64,000 nucleotides of DNA from Aquabacterium sp. J223 (lineage in GTDB: Bacteria; Pseudomonadota; Gammaproteobacteria; Burkholderiales; Burkholderiaceae_C): NCBI RefSeq assembly GCF_024666615.1, contig NZ_CP088297.1:1798001-1862000 (forward strand), written 5' to 3'. Shown here in pieces: positions 1-8,042 of the stretch. How positions within the stretch are numbered: position 1 is the first letter of the stretch; each line of letters starts with the position of its first letter. The notes below the pieces were generated by a model that was not told the DNA's origin, made no database searches, and saw nothing but the letters and a program-made list of their open reading frames with translations. The translations under genes and the position numbers were made by a program.

Positions 1-129
1 GTGAAGCCGAGGGAGTGGTTCGTCGTGCCGCAGCAGGTGATCGGCGAGGCGGTTGAGCGCATTCGGGACGGGTCGATCACGCAGTTTGTGTACGACGCAC
101 GGACTGCCGGACTGGCTCGAATAGGGTGA
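1..129 (+). CDS. C-terminal end of a GIY-YIG / T5orf172-like protein (partial)
   Basis: Only the last 42 codons are present; the frame is open from base 1 and stops at 127-129. The peptide has the pattern EWFVVP followed about ten residues later by AVERIRDG and FVYD, which resembles the C-terminal tail of GIY-YIG nuclease family proteins of the T5orf172/MUG113 type found in phages and mobile elements. That assignment rests on memory of the family tail and not on any catalytic motif, since the nuclease core would be upstream. It is followed closely by a broken radC, a common cargo-region neighbour in ICEs. Confidence 0.4.
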   Translation: MKPREWFVVPQQVIGEAVERIRDGSITQFVYDARTAGLARIG

Positions 130-201
130 CGTGGCGGGTGTGCGGGGCCGCAGCGAGGGTCAGCAGTGCAGCGGGAGCGGTCGTTCGCGGCAAGTCGCGG
201 G

Positions 202-664
202 ATGTCCCCTCTCGGCGAATACCAGCCCTCCACGAAGGGCGAAATCGTCTTCGCCGCCAAGCCGATCCTCGACAAGCGCGTCGGGCCCAAAGACGTCGTC
301 AGGAGCCCCGAATGCGCCAAGGACTACCTGCCGGTGAAAATGGGCGACCACGAACCGGAGGTGTTCACCGTCATCTTCCTAGGTCCGCAGAACCGCGTCA
401 TCGAGTGCCGAGAGATGTTCCAAGGCACGCTCACACAGACTTCCGTCTATCCGCGCGAGGTGGTCAAGCGGGCCCTGACGCTCAATGCGACCTCCTTGCT
501 ATTGGCTCACAACCACCCCTCGGGAGTCGCCGAGCCGAGCAGGGCGGACGAGGCCCTCACGAAGAAGCTAAAGCCGCGCTCGTGCTGGTGGATGTCAGCG
601 TTCTCGACCACATGTCGTCGCCGGAGGCAGCGTCTAGTCCTTCGCGGAGCGAGGCTTTCTGTGA
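202..664 (+). pseudogene. radC: RadC/JAB-domain protein, broken by frameshifts and a stop
   Basis: Residues from the ATG at 202 run as a normal mobile-element RadC (JAB/MPN metalloprotease fold), including the metal-binding HNHPSG motif around 510-527. At about 570 the frame is lost: the expected continuation AALVLVDVSVLDH is in another frame. The tail VVAGGSV, stop, SFAERGFL lies in a further frame and ends at the TGA 662-664. At least two indels and one in-frame TAG therefore separate three recognisable pieces. RadC proteins of this short class are frequent ICE and plasmid cargo of uncertain function. The copy cannot make a full-length protein unless the sequence contains errors. Confidence 0.75.
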
Positions 665-783
665 AGGCGCGGGCTTCAGCCCGCCTCTTGGCGGCTCCCC
701 GAGGGCCGCGAACCCATCGGGGCAGAATGTCCGCTGGGCGCACAAAACAACGCGGCGAGCGCCCATACCCAGGGGGAGGACGC

Positions 784-2607
784 GTGAAGGTCGTAAAGCT
801 TTCGATCACCAATTTCCGCGGTGTCCAATCCGCCGATCTCCTGTTTGACGGGCACACGCTGTTCGTCGGATCCAACAACGTCGGCAAGAGCACCATCTGC
901 GAAGCGCTCGACTTGGCGCTGGGCCCGGACAGGCTGAACCGCACTCCGGCGATCGACGAGTTCGACTTCTACAACGCCCAATACCTCGAGCCGGCGGCGG
1001 ACGGAGAAGAGCCCAAACCCATCGCGCTCCGGATCGAGGTCGTGTTGGTCGAGCCCAGCGAGGCTGTGCTGAACCTGTGCGGCGGGCACCTGGAGTTCTG
1101 GCACGTGGAGGAGCGGCGGGTGCTCGGGGAGGCCGAGGCCGACCTCGCCAACCCGCCGACGTCGATCCCGTGCCTGCGCCTGGAGACGATCGGCGCCTAC
1201 AACCCGGAGGAGGACGAGTTCGAGGCAAAAACCTATTTCTCGCGCAGCCCCGACGCCGACGAGGGCGAGCTCACGCCGGTCTCGCGCAAGATCAAGCGGG
1301 AGTTCGGGTTTCTCTACCTTCGCGCGCTGCGCACCGGCTCGCGCGCGCTGAGCCTCGAGCGCGGGACGCTTCTCGACATCATCCTGCGCACCAAAGGCAT
1401 CCGGACGACGCTCTGGGAGAGGTCCATCCGGCGCCTGCGCGAGCTCGACGTCGAGTCCGACGCCACCGAGATAGCGCCCGTGCTGCGCGACATCGAGCAG
1501 CGCCTGGCGCGCTACATCCCCCTCGAAGCGCCGGGCAACGCCACGAAGCTGCACGTCTCCGAGCTCACGCGCGACCACCTGCGCAAGACGATGTCGTTCT
1601 TCCTGGCGCTGTCGGCCGACCAGGACCACGTCCCGTTCGCGCACGCCGGAACGGGCACCCTGAACACGCTCGTTCTCGCGCTGCTGTCGGTCATCGCGGA
1701 GCTCAAACCCGACAGCGTGATCTTCGCGATGGAGGAGCCGGAGATCGCCGTGCCCCCGCCCACCCAGCGGCGCATCGCGCACTACCTGCTCACCAAAACG
1801 AGCCAGGCCTTCGTCACCTCGCATTCGCCCTTCGTGATCGAACGCTTCGAGCCCTCGCACACGCTGCTGCTGTCGCGACAAGCGGGCGTCGTGTCGTCGC
1901 AGAAGGTGTCAGACGCCTCCGGGCTCACCGACAAGGAGTTCAAGCAGTTCGCCCGCTGGGGCCTATGCGAATGCATGCTCGGCAAGGGCGCCATCGTCGT
2001 CGAAGGGCTCACCGAGTTCCACGCGCTGCCGGTGGCCGCCGCACGCATGGAGGCCGAAGACCCCGCCGCCACCGGCGGCCAGCCTCTCGACATCCTGGGC
2101 GCCACGTTTTTCCACGCCGGTGGCGAGTCGAACATGCCCAAGTTCGGCAAGTTCTTCAAGACGCTGGGGCTCAAAACGTTCGGCTTCTACGATCTGGACA
2201 AGAAGCGTTCGGAGAAGACGAAGGCCGCGCTCGCCGCAAGCTACGACGTTGACTTCGAGACCGAACACAAGGGCTTCGAGAACCTAGTCGCCCAGGAGAT
2301 GCCCGCCGGCACGCTGTGGAGTTTTCTCGAGCAGCTGCGTGACGGCGGCGAGGGCGTGGAGCTTGGCATCCCGGCGGCGAAGCCGGCCGACGAGGCGGCC
2401 GTGCGCAAGCTCGCGGCCGTGGCGCTGCGCAGCGGGAAAGGCGCCGGTTGGGCGGCGCGGCTCTTCGAGGAATGCGACTACGCGGACTTGCCGCCGTCGG
2501 TCATGAAGTTCCTGTCCCAAGTGTTTTCCGCCATGCCCAAGATCAAGGAAACGCCGGATCCCGACGACGAAGCGGCGACCGCGGCGGACGCGAGCGACCC
2601 GGCCTAG
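784..2607 (+). CDS. gajA: OLD-family ATPase/TOPRIM nuclease, Gabija GajA-like
   Basis: A 607-residue protein of the class 2 OLD family, in which an ABC/SMC-like ATPase head is joined to a TOPRIM nuclease. The Walker A loop GSNNVGKST is near residues 29-37, a Walker-B-like VIFAMEEPE near 311-319, and the H-loop TSHSP near 345. The TOPRIM glutamate in VVEGLTE is near 405 and the acidic DLDKK near 470. The GTG at 784 is chosen because a strong GGGGGAGGA ribosome site ends 3 bases upstream and the ATPase fold starts at once; longer frames upstream are radC debris. The stop is 8 bases before a UvrD-like helicase gene. That pairing defines class 2 OLD loci and the Gabija anti-phage system, where GajA nicks DNA on nucleotide depletion. 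It is slightly longer than Bacillus GajA (about 580 aa). Confidence 0.82.
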   Translation: MKVVKLSITNFRGVQSADLLFDGHTLFVGSNNVGKSTICEALDLALGPDRLNRTPAIDEFDFYNAQYLEPAADGEEPKPIALRIEVVLVEPSEAVLNLCGGHLEFWHVEERRVLGEAEADLANPPTSIPCLRLETIGAYNPEEDEFEAKTYFSRSPDADEGELTPVSRKIKREFGFLYLRALRTGSRALSLERGTLLDIILRTKGIRTTLWERSIRRLRELDVESDATEIAPVLRDIEQRLARYIPLEAPGNATKLHVSELTRDHLRKTMSFFLALSADQDHVPFAHAGTGTLNTLVLALLSVIAELKPDSVIFAMEEPEIAVPPPTQRRIAHYLLTKTSQAFVTSHSPFVIERFEPSHTLLLSRQAGVVSSQKVSDASGLTDKEFKQFARWGLCECMLGKGAIVVEGLTEFHALPVAAARMEAEDPAATGGQPLDILGATFFHAGGESNMPKFGKFFKTLGLKTFGFYDLDKKRSEKTKAALAASYDVDFETEHKGFENLVAQEMPAGTLWSFLEQLRDGGEGVELGIPAAKPADEAAVRKLAAVALRSGKGAGWAARLFEECDYADLPPSVMKFLSQVFSAMPKIKETPDPDDEAATAADASDPA

Positions 2608-2615
2608 GGGAGGCG

Positions 2616-4379
2616 GTGGCCATCGATCCGAACTGCCCCAAGCGCGCGAGCGTGGTCGCGTGCCCTGGTCACGGCCTCGTGCTGGGAGGGCCGGGCAGCG
2701 GCAAGACGACCGTCGCCTTGCGGAAGGCCCTGGCGCGGATCCAAATCGGCATGCGGCCGGGGCAGAAGGTGCTGTTCCTGAGCTTCTCGCGGGCGGCGGT
2801 GACGCGCGTGCTCGACGCCGCGCGGCTGGAAGTGCCCAAGAAGCATCTGTCCCTGCTCTCTGTGCAGACCTTCCATGCGTTCTTCTGGAGCGTGCTCAAA
2901 ACCCACGGATACCTGCTGGGCGCGCCCAAGTGGCTGGACCTCCTGTTGCCGCAGGACGAGAAGGCGATGTGCGGCGGCATCAAGCGCGGCGACGAGGGAT
3001 GGAACGAGTGGGTGGCCGAGAGGGAGCGGATGTTCCGCGAGGAGGGCCGCGTGGCGTTCGACCTCTTCGCGCCCAACGCCGCGGAGCTTCTGGCGCGCTG
3101 CCGGCACCTTCCCGGCCTGATCGGCGCCGCCCATCCGCTCATTATCGTCGACGAAGCGCAGGACACGGGGAGCGACGCCTGGCGCTGCGTCGAGCTGCTC
3201 GCTCCCAACGCGCAGATCCTGTGCCTGGCGGACCTCGAGCAGCAGATCTACGCCGACTTCCTGCCGGGCGTCGGCCCCGAGCGCGTGGTCGAGATCCGTG
3301 CCGCGCTCGATCCGTTCGAAGTCGATCTCGGGAGCGACAACGGCCGCAGCCCTGACACCGAGATCTTGGCCTTCGCCAACGACATCCTCACCGCGCGCCC
3401 GCGAGGGAAGCCTTACAAGGGAGTGGCGCAGATCGGATACGAGCCGAAGAGCGTCAACTGGAACGCGTTGCTGCGCCGGGCCATCGGCGCGGCGATCAAG
3501 GCGGCCGAGTCTTCCAGCGGCGCGCGGCCCAACACGATCGCGGTTCTCGCCGACACCACTCGCAACGCCTTGAAAGCCTCCAACGCGCTCAACGCCGTCG
3601 ACGCGCCGGACGGAAAGCGCGTCCCGCACAAGCTGCATTTCGACGAGGCCGAGGCTCTGCTCACCGCCAGGCTCGCGGCGTTTCTGCTCGAGCCCAAGGA
3701 CCCAGCGCGGGAAGACGACGACGTGGCCACGTGCATTGAGCTGCTCGCCAACGCGAGGCGCGCCACCGGCACCGGCAAGGCAGAGGTCGCGAACTATCTG
3801 CTGCGCGCGCAGCAGATCAGGGCGGGGAAGCCTCCGAAGGTGAACATCGTCAAAGCCTTCCGCGCGGCGCTCGCGGCGCTTCGGAGCTCGCCATTCACCG
3901 GAGACCCGCCCGCGGACTGGCTCATGGCGAAGCGCGCGCTGCGCGAGTCCGGCGAAGCCGCGCTGCAGCGCGCGGCACGACAGCTCGACTTCATGGTGGC
4001 CTTTCAGCGCGGACACCGAATCTCCGCGGCCCTTTCCGCGGAGTGGCTCCGCGACGGCGCCTACACGCGCGCGCGGGCCGCTCTGGACAGCGCGCTCGCG
4101 CAGGAGCAAATCCTCGACGGAGCCGAGCCGCCGCGTGGAGTTCAGGTGATGAACTGGCACAAGGCCAAAGGCAAGCAGTTCGACGCCGTGATCCTGCTGC
4201 GGGAGCCCCGATTCGGCGACGGGGGGCTCGAATCGAGCTTTATCTGGCGGGGCGACCAGCCGCCTTACCCGAAGAGCCGCAGGCTTGTTCGCGTCGCCGC
4301 CACCCGAGCTCGCCACCTCCTGATCGTCTTGAACCCCAACTGGCCCGCTTGCCCTCTGCTCAAGGGCCACATCCTTTAG
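2616..4379 (+). CDS. gajB: UvrD/PcrA-like SF1 helicase, Gabija GajB-like
   Basis: A 587-residue superfamily 1A helicase. Visible motifs are Walker A GGPGSGKTT near 24-32, Walker B IIVDEAQD ending near 183, motif V-like HKAKGKQFDAVILL near 515 and motif VI-like VAATRAR near 560. The GTG at 2616 follows GGGGAGG with only two bases of spacing, so the precise start is uncertain, but the sequence from here is what the Walker A spacing needs. It sits 8 bases after the OLD nuclease and is almost certainly co-transcribed. In Gabija the helicase is thought to sense or unwind DNA ends and activate the nuclease. At about 590 residues it is longer than Bacillus GajB (about 490), so this may be a divergent subgroup. 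Confidence 0.8.
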   Translation: MAIDPNCPKRASVVACPGHGLVLGGPGSGKTTVALRKALARIQIGMRPGQKVLFLSFSRAAVTRVLDAARLEVPKKHLSLLSVQTFHAFFWSVLKTHGYLLGAPKWLDLLLPQDEKAMCGGIKRGDEGWNEWVAERERMFREEGRVAFDLFAPNAAELLARCRHLPGLIGAAHPLIIVDEAQDTGSDAWRCVELLAPNAQILCLADLEQQIYADFLPGVGPERVVEIRAALDPFEVDLGSDNGRSPDTEILAFANDILTARPRGKPYKGVAQIGYEPKSVNWNALLRRAIGAAIKAAESSSGARPNTIAVLADTTRNALKASNALNAVDAPDGKRVPHKLHFDEAEALLTARLAAFLLEPKDPAREDDDVATCIELLANARRATGTGKAEVANYLLRAQQIRAGKPPKVNIVKAFRAALAALRSSPFTGDPPADWLMAKRALRESGEAALQRAARQLDFMVAFQRGHRISAALSAEWLRDGAYTRARAALDSALAQEQILDGAEPPRGVQVMNWHKAKGKQFDAVILLREPRFGDGGLESSFIWRGDQPPYPKSRRLVRVAATRARHLLIVLNPNWPACPLLKGHIL

Positions 4380-4827
4380 AAGGGATAGCTTCGAGTTCGC
4401 CACGCGCGAGCACGGGCCGCTCGCGGGGCGACGCGCCGCGCGCGGCGCCTGCGAGCGACGAGCAACTGCTCCTAGGACCCAATACAGGAGCGCAGGCGAT
4501 CATCATCGAAGCGGAGGACGTTCAACTCGACTCGAGCTCGGCGCGAAGAGCGCCGTTCGCGCGCCGCCGGCGCGGTCTAGATGCTTCTCGCACAGCTGCG
4601 CGCCCAACCGGCGGAGCTTGGCGATCTCCTCGTCGAAGTCCGCGCCTCCCTGACTCGCATCCACAGCATCGTGCCCGTCCGCTTCCGGCCAAAGGCGGTC
4701 GTCCAGCTACACGTCGCCGAACACCTGCAACCAGTCTAAAGCTTGCCTTTGCCATAGCAGAGAAGTTGACCCGACTGCCTCGAGGAAGCAACTTCTCTAT
4801 GTTTATCGGACGGTAGCCGGAGTCGGC
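4380..4827. other. Intergenic region between convergent genes; no supported gene
   Basis: About 450 bases separate the helicase from the end of the leftward conjugation operon. A short rightward frame (4581-4739, 52 codons) and a leftward frame with an internal stop (4740 down to about 4500) both look slightly protein-like, but neither has a ribosome site or a family I recognise. The only clear structure is the 10-bp hairpin at 4759-4798. The stretch may be decayed cargo. Confidence 0.4.
4759..4798 (-). terminator. Hairpin at the end of the conjugation operon
   Basis: Perfect 10-bp arms AGAGAAGTTG (4759-4768) and CAACTTCTCT (4789-4798) flank a 20-base loop, 30 bases beyond the stop of the last gene in the leftward operon. 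Position suits a transcription terminator, but no T-run follows on either strand and the loop is long, so it could instead be a protein-binding or recombination site. Confidence 0.35.
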
Positions 4828-6186
4828 CTATCCGCGCGACCTCGATATCGGCTTCACGGGAGCTGGTAGCTGAGGCATCGCTTCGCTTGACCGCCGCCAC
4901 ACCCAAACCGGCGCGTCGCCGCGAGGGTTTACGCCGGTGACGCCATCGGCCACGGCCGTCTCCTCGAGCCCAGGCGGCACGACGAACATCAGCGACCCGG
5001 CGCCGCCTGTGTCCGTCAGCGTGGCGGTCGCGAGGCACTGGCCGCGGTGCAAGTTGTAGCGAAGCCCCTTGATGAAGACTCGCCCGTCGACGACGAGGCG
5101 TTCGACGAGCTGACGCTCGAACGAATCCTCGACCGGCAGCCACTGCGGCGTGACCGGCATCAGCGACATCTCGCCGATCGTTGGTATGCCGGCCTCGCTG
5201 ACTCCGAAGGTCGCGATCACGACCATGTGCACGGTGTCGGCAGACGCCCAAAGCGCCAGCTCCGAGCCCAAGCGCCGGCCCAGGCGCCGGTAGAGCGGAT
5301 CGTCGAGCGCGAAGGCCTGGTCAGGCACGTGCTTGATCACCGCCTTGTAGCCATAGCGCGCGGGCACGATTTCCTTCACCTCGCCGATCAGCAGCATTAG
5401 GTGCTGTGGCTTGCCCGGCGCCGCGACAGCGTGACTCCACTGCGCGATGCGGCGGGCGTTGAGCGCGTCGCGCTGCTCGATGGAGAACGGCTCCGGGATG
5501 TAGAGCCGGCTGCGCAGTGCCTCGCCGCGCGCCACCTTGTTCTCAGCCGCCAGCAGCAGGTGCTTGCGCACCGTGCCCCAGCTGCGCTTGCCGACGAAGC
5601 CCGGCTGCCAACGGGTCAGCTCGGCCTGGTCCCAGAGGTAGTGCAGGAGCCCGCGCAGAGACAGCTTGCTGCCGTCTGAGGCCACGCTGTCCGATGGGGT
5701 GCCGGGCGCTGGCATGGTCGCCCGGTTTCCGAGCTTCGACATCGAGAACCCGAGCTTCAGCGCCGTCTCGCCGGTGGCCGGGTCTTCCTTGATCGCCGTG
5801 CCGAGCACCTGGCCGAGGCCAGAGGCCTCGGGAGGCGGCTCATACGAGGCGCAGTCCGGCGCGTGCCGGCTGCCGGTGCCGGGCATGCGCTTGACGATGA
5901 AACCAGCATCCGTGCCCGCGAGGCGGGCGACGTACATCTCGATGCCATGCACCAGGCACAGGCACTTCGGCCGCAGGCGGTCGGCATGCGCGGCGGCCAG
6001 CGCGTCCGCGAAGCCCTCGTCCTCGGACGTCACCCGCGCGCTACCGAAGAGGTACGCGCCCACGGTACGCTGCCCTGAGGGCGCGCTACCGAAGAGGTAC
6101 GCGCCCACGGTACGCTGCCCTGAGGGCGCGCTACCGAAGAGGTACGCGCCCACGGTACGCTGCCCTGAGGTCTGGCTACCGGACAT
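4828..6186 (-). CDS. DUF1173 family conjugation-associated protein
   Basis: A 452-residue protein of the DUF1173 type, a family seen almost only in ICE and plasmid transfer regions and of unknown role. It is the last gene of the leftward transfer operon. The start chosen is the ATG at 6184-6186 (MSGSQTSGQRTVG), which overlaps the end of the LPD7 gene by 11 bases; a longer upstream frame only reads through LPD7 out of frame. A CLCLVHGIEMYVARL segment, possibly metal-binding, follows the N-terminal repeats. The N-terminus contains three perfect copies of a 15-residue unit, which I have not seen in this family and which are described separately. No transmembrane segments or enzyme motifs are obvious. 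Confidence 0.75.
   Translation of the reverse strand: MSGSQTSGQRTVGAYLFGSAPSGQRTVGAYLFGSAPSGQRTVGAYLFGSARVTSEDEGFADALAAAHADRLRPKCLCLVHGIEMYVARLAGTDAGFIVKRMPGTGSRHAPDCASYEPPPEASGLGQVLGTAIKEDPATGETALKLGFSMSKLGNRATMPAPGTPSDSVASDGSKLSLRGLLHYLWDQAELTRWQPGFVGKRSWGTVRKHLLLAAENKVARGEALRSRLYIPEPFSIEQRDALNARRIAQWSHAVAAPGKPQHLMLLIGEVKEIVPARYGYKAVIKHVPDQAFALDDPLYRRLGRRLGSELALWASADTVHMVVIATFGVSEAGIPTIGEMSLMPVTPQWLPVEDSFERQLVERLVVDGRVFIKGLRYNLHRGQCLATATLTDTGGAGSLMFVVPPGLEETAVADGVTGVNPRGDAPVWVWRRSSEAMPQLPAPVKPISRSRG
6041..6175. repeat. Three perfect 45-bp tandem repeats inside the DUF1173 gene
   Basis: The unit begins CTACCGAAGAGGTACGCGCC at 6041, 6086 and 6131, a period of exactly 45 bases with no mismatches. 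Read on the minus strand it encodes SGQRTVGAYLFGSAP three times, so any change in copy number keeps the frame. Perfect identity implies recent duplication, or an indel-prone slippage tract. Confidence 0.92.
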
Positions 6187-7291
6187 GCGCCGTGCGCTCA
6201 CGCGCACGCTGCTGTTCCGGCGCTGGGCGAACCACCGGCTGCTGCTGCGGCGCGGCCTTGTCGTACACCTTGACCTTGTGCACCTCGCCGGCGGCCAGGC
6301 GCTTGGCCAGGTTGTCGGCCGCCGCAGCCATGATCGCTTCGCGCCGATTCTCCGGCACGCGCTGGGCAACGAGCACGGCCTCGATGGCCGCGAGCACCGT
6401 CTTGCGGCTGCCGCTGCCGCGGGCCGATGCCTTGCCGGCCGCTGCCGGCGCATCCGTTCGCGCCGCGGGTTCGATGCGATTGACCTGCCGCCCCTCGCGC
6501 TCGCTGCGCAGCCAGGCCATGTCGCTCAGCATCGGCTCGTAGCCGATCGTCTTCACACCGCGTAGCGAGGCCTCGAACCACACCATGCGCCGGAACTCCT
6601 CGTGGCCGGAGACCCGCAGCGCCTTCCAGTCGCGCGCCTCGGCGACGTCGACCATCGATCGGGCGACTGAGGGGCTGTTGGTGTCGGTGGCGAGGCGGAG
6701 GGTGGACTCGGTGAACGCCACGCGCGTGGTGTCACCGCGGAAGCGGTACTCGGTCTGACCTACCGGCTTGTCACCGATCGAGACCATCGCGCGTTTGATC
6801 ACGTAGCGCTCGTTCAGAGCAGCCTCCAGCTGGGCCACCAGGGCGCCTCGCTCGGCCTCGGCGTCCATGCGGGCCACGATCGCTTCGACCTGCGGTGCCG
6901 GCGCGGCAGGCGTCAGCGGCACGACATTCGCTGTTCCCCGGCTCGACTCCTTGTCCCGCGCCGCCGGTGCTTCGGGACCCCGCGCTGGCGTCGCGGGCTC
7001 GAGCCACGGCGGACGCTGCCAGGCGCCGTCGGCCTTGTGCACGAAGCTGCGCTGGCCCTCGGTGTCGATGGCGGTGAAGCGAAGCGCGCCCACCCGATCG
7101 GCCTTGACGATCATGTCGTCGAAAATCTTCGCGTGGTAAATCAGGTCGGTGGTCGCGTCGCGCAGCTCAAAGCGCGGGCCTTCCGAGGGGTCAGGTGCCT
7201 GGAAGGTCGCCTTGGCCACCGCCGCGCGGTCACCAGGCTCGACGGTGCCCCCCTTGGCGGGCCAGTGACGCGCTTCGCGATAGTCGTCCAT
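6176..7291 (-). CDS. LPD7-domain protein of the ICE transfer region
   Basis: A 371-residue protein whose central part (about residues 150-280) matches the LPD7 type of large polyvalent-protein-associated domains. Key stretches are IKRAMVSIGDKPVGQTEYRF, the STLRLATDTNSPSVARSMVDVAEARDW region and FRRMVWFEASLRGVKTIGYEP. LPD7 is normally found fused to or beside conjugative relaxases and primases. The N-terminal section is enriched in Ala and Pro; the C-terminal 100 residues are charged with a long helix-like run. The start at 7291 has a GGAGGCAACG ribosome site. It lies between the OmpA-like lipoprotein and DUF1173 genes in one operon. No catalytic relaxase motif (HUH) is present, so it is an accessory factor. 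Confidence 0.75.
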   Translation of the reverse strand: MDDYREARHWPAKGGTVEPGDRAAVAKATFQAPDPSEGPRFELRDATTDLIYHAKIFDDMIVKADRVGALRFTAIDTEGQRSFVHKADGAWQRPPWLEPATPARGPEAPAARDKESSRGTANVVPLTPAAPAPQVEAIVARMDAEAERGALVAQLEAALNERYVIKRAMVSIGDKPVGQTEYRFRGDTTRVAFTESTLRLATDTNSPSVARSMVDVAEARDWKALRVSGHEEFRRMVWFEASLRGVKTIGYEPMLSDMAWLRSEREGRQVNRIEPAARTDAPAAAGKASARGSGSRKTVLAAIEAVLVAQRVPENRREAIMAAAADNLAKRLAAGEVHKVKVYDKAAPQQQPVVRPAPEQQRARERTAHVR

Positions 7292-7315
7292 CGTTGCCTC
7301 CGTTTCGTGGCCCGG

Positions 7316-7990
7316 TCAATCACTCGCCAAGCGGTGGGCGAGCGTCGTGTCGGGAGCGCCCGCGGCCGTCACGATGGGTGCCGCGCGGTAGATCTCGATT
7401 TCGACGCGGCGATTCAGCGCGCGGCCGCCGGGTGTCGAGTTGTCGGCGGCGTGGTCGCCGACCGGCTGCCAGGTCGTGCGGATGCGCGCGCGATCGACAC
7501 CGGACTGCACCAGCCAGGATTCGACGGCCGCGGCACGCTGGCGGGCGATAGCGCTCTCTGAAGGAGACTCCGCCGTGCCATCGGTACGACCGCGCAGCAC
7601 AACCAGCGGCGCGGTGCGCGCTTCGTCGACGATGCGAGTGGCATCCGCGTCCGGCACGTTGACTTGCGTACTGCCGAAGGCGAAGAGCACCGGCACGAGC
7701 AGGTTCCGCTGGGCGGGAGCGTTCGTCGCGATGCCGCGGACCAGCAGTTGCTGGTGATGGACCATGCGTGCCATCGCCTGGCTGCTGGCTTCGGCGCTGC
7801 GGACGCTCTCCTTGGCGAGTATGCGCGTGTTCTCCAGGTCGCTGCGGCACGACTGCAGATCGACCGCCATCGCGGCGTTCACCGGCCGCCGGCGCGATTC
7901 GTCCACCGTGGGCGGCTTCGGCGGCGAGCTGCACGACGTGACGAGCAGGAGCCACGGAAGCCAAGCCAGCAGCGTGATGGGTCGGGTCAT
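7316..7990 (-). CDS. OmpA-like lipoprotein of the conjugation system
   Basis: A 224-residue protein with a lipoprotein signal peptide (hydrophobic LLAWLPWLLLVTSCSS, acylated Cys near residue 20). Its C-terminal OmpA/MotB peptidoglycan-binding domain runs from about residue 100: VPVLFAFGSTQVN, then the SWLVQSGVDRARIRTTWQPVGD section and the typical GRALNRRVEIEIYR near 195-208. It probably anchors the secretion channel to the cell wall and may take the place of the small VirB7 lipoprotein, which is not otherwise seen. The start at 7990 has a nearby AGAGGTG ribosome site. It lies 52 bases after the coupling-protein gene in the same operon. Confidence 0.75.
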   Translation of the reverse strand: MTRPITLLAWLPWLLLVTSCSSPPKPPTVDESRRRPVNAAMAVDLQSCRSDLENTRILAKESVRSAEASSQAMARMVHHQQLLVRGIATNAPAQRNLLVPVLFAFGSTQVNVPDADATRIVDEARTAPLVVLRGRTDGTAESPSESAIARQRAAAVESWLVQSGVDRARIRTTWQPVGDHAADNSTPGGRALNRRVEIEIYRAAPIVTAAGAPDTTLAHRLASD

Positions 7991-8042
7991 GGAATCACCT
8001 CTTCGGTTGAACGAGGCTCTTGGCCGGGCTCGCCGCCCAGCG

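Noticed and set aside
126-848. 240-codon frame over the radC region
   Set aside because: Only a short internal stretch (AALVLVDVSVLDH) is RadC; the rest is out-of-frame reading of radC and gajA, so it is treated as part of the radC pseudogene.
784-4379. Alternative readings as Septu, PARIS or a retron effector
   Set aside because: Those OLD/ABC ATPase systems have an HNH, DUF4435 or reverse-transcriptase partner; here the partner is a UvrD-like helicase, which defines the Gabija type.
2604-4403. 599-codon open frame on the minus strand
   Set aside because: Antisense to the GajB-like helicase, whose helicase motifs are in order on the other strand.
6041-6175. CRISPR-like repeat array
   Set aside because: The three 45-bp copies are directly adjacent with no spacers and lie inside a coding frame.
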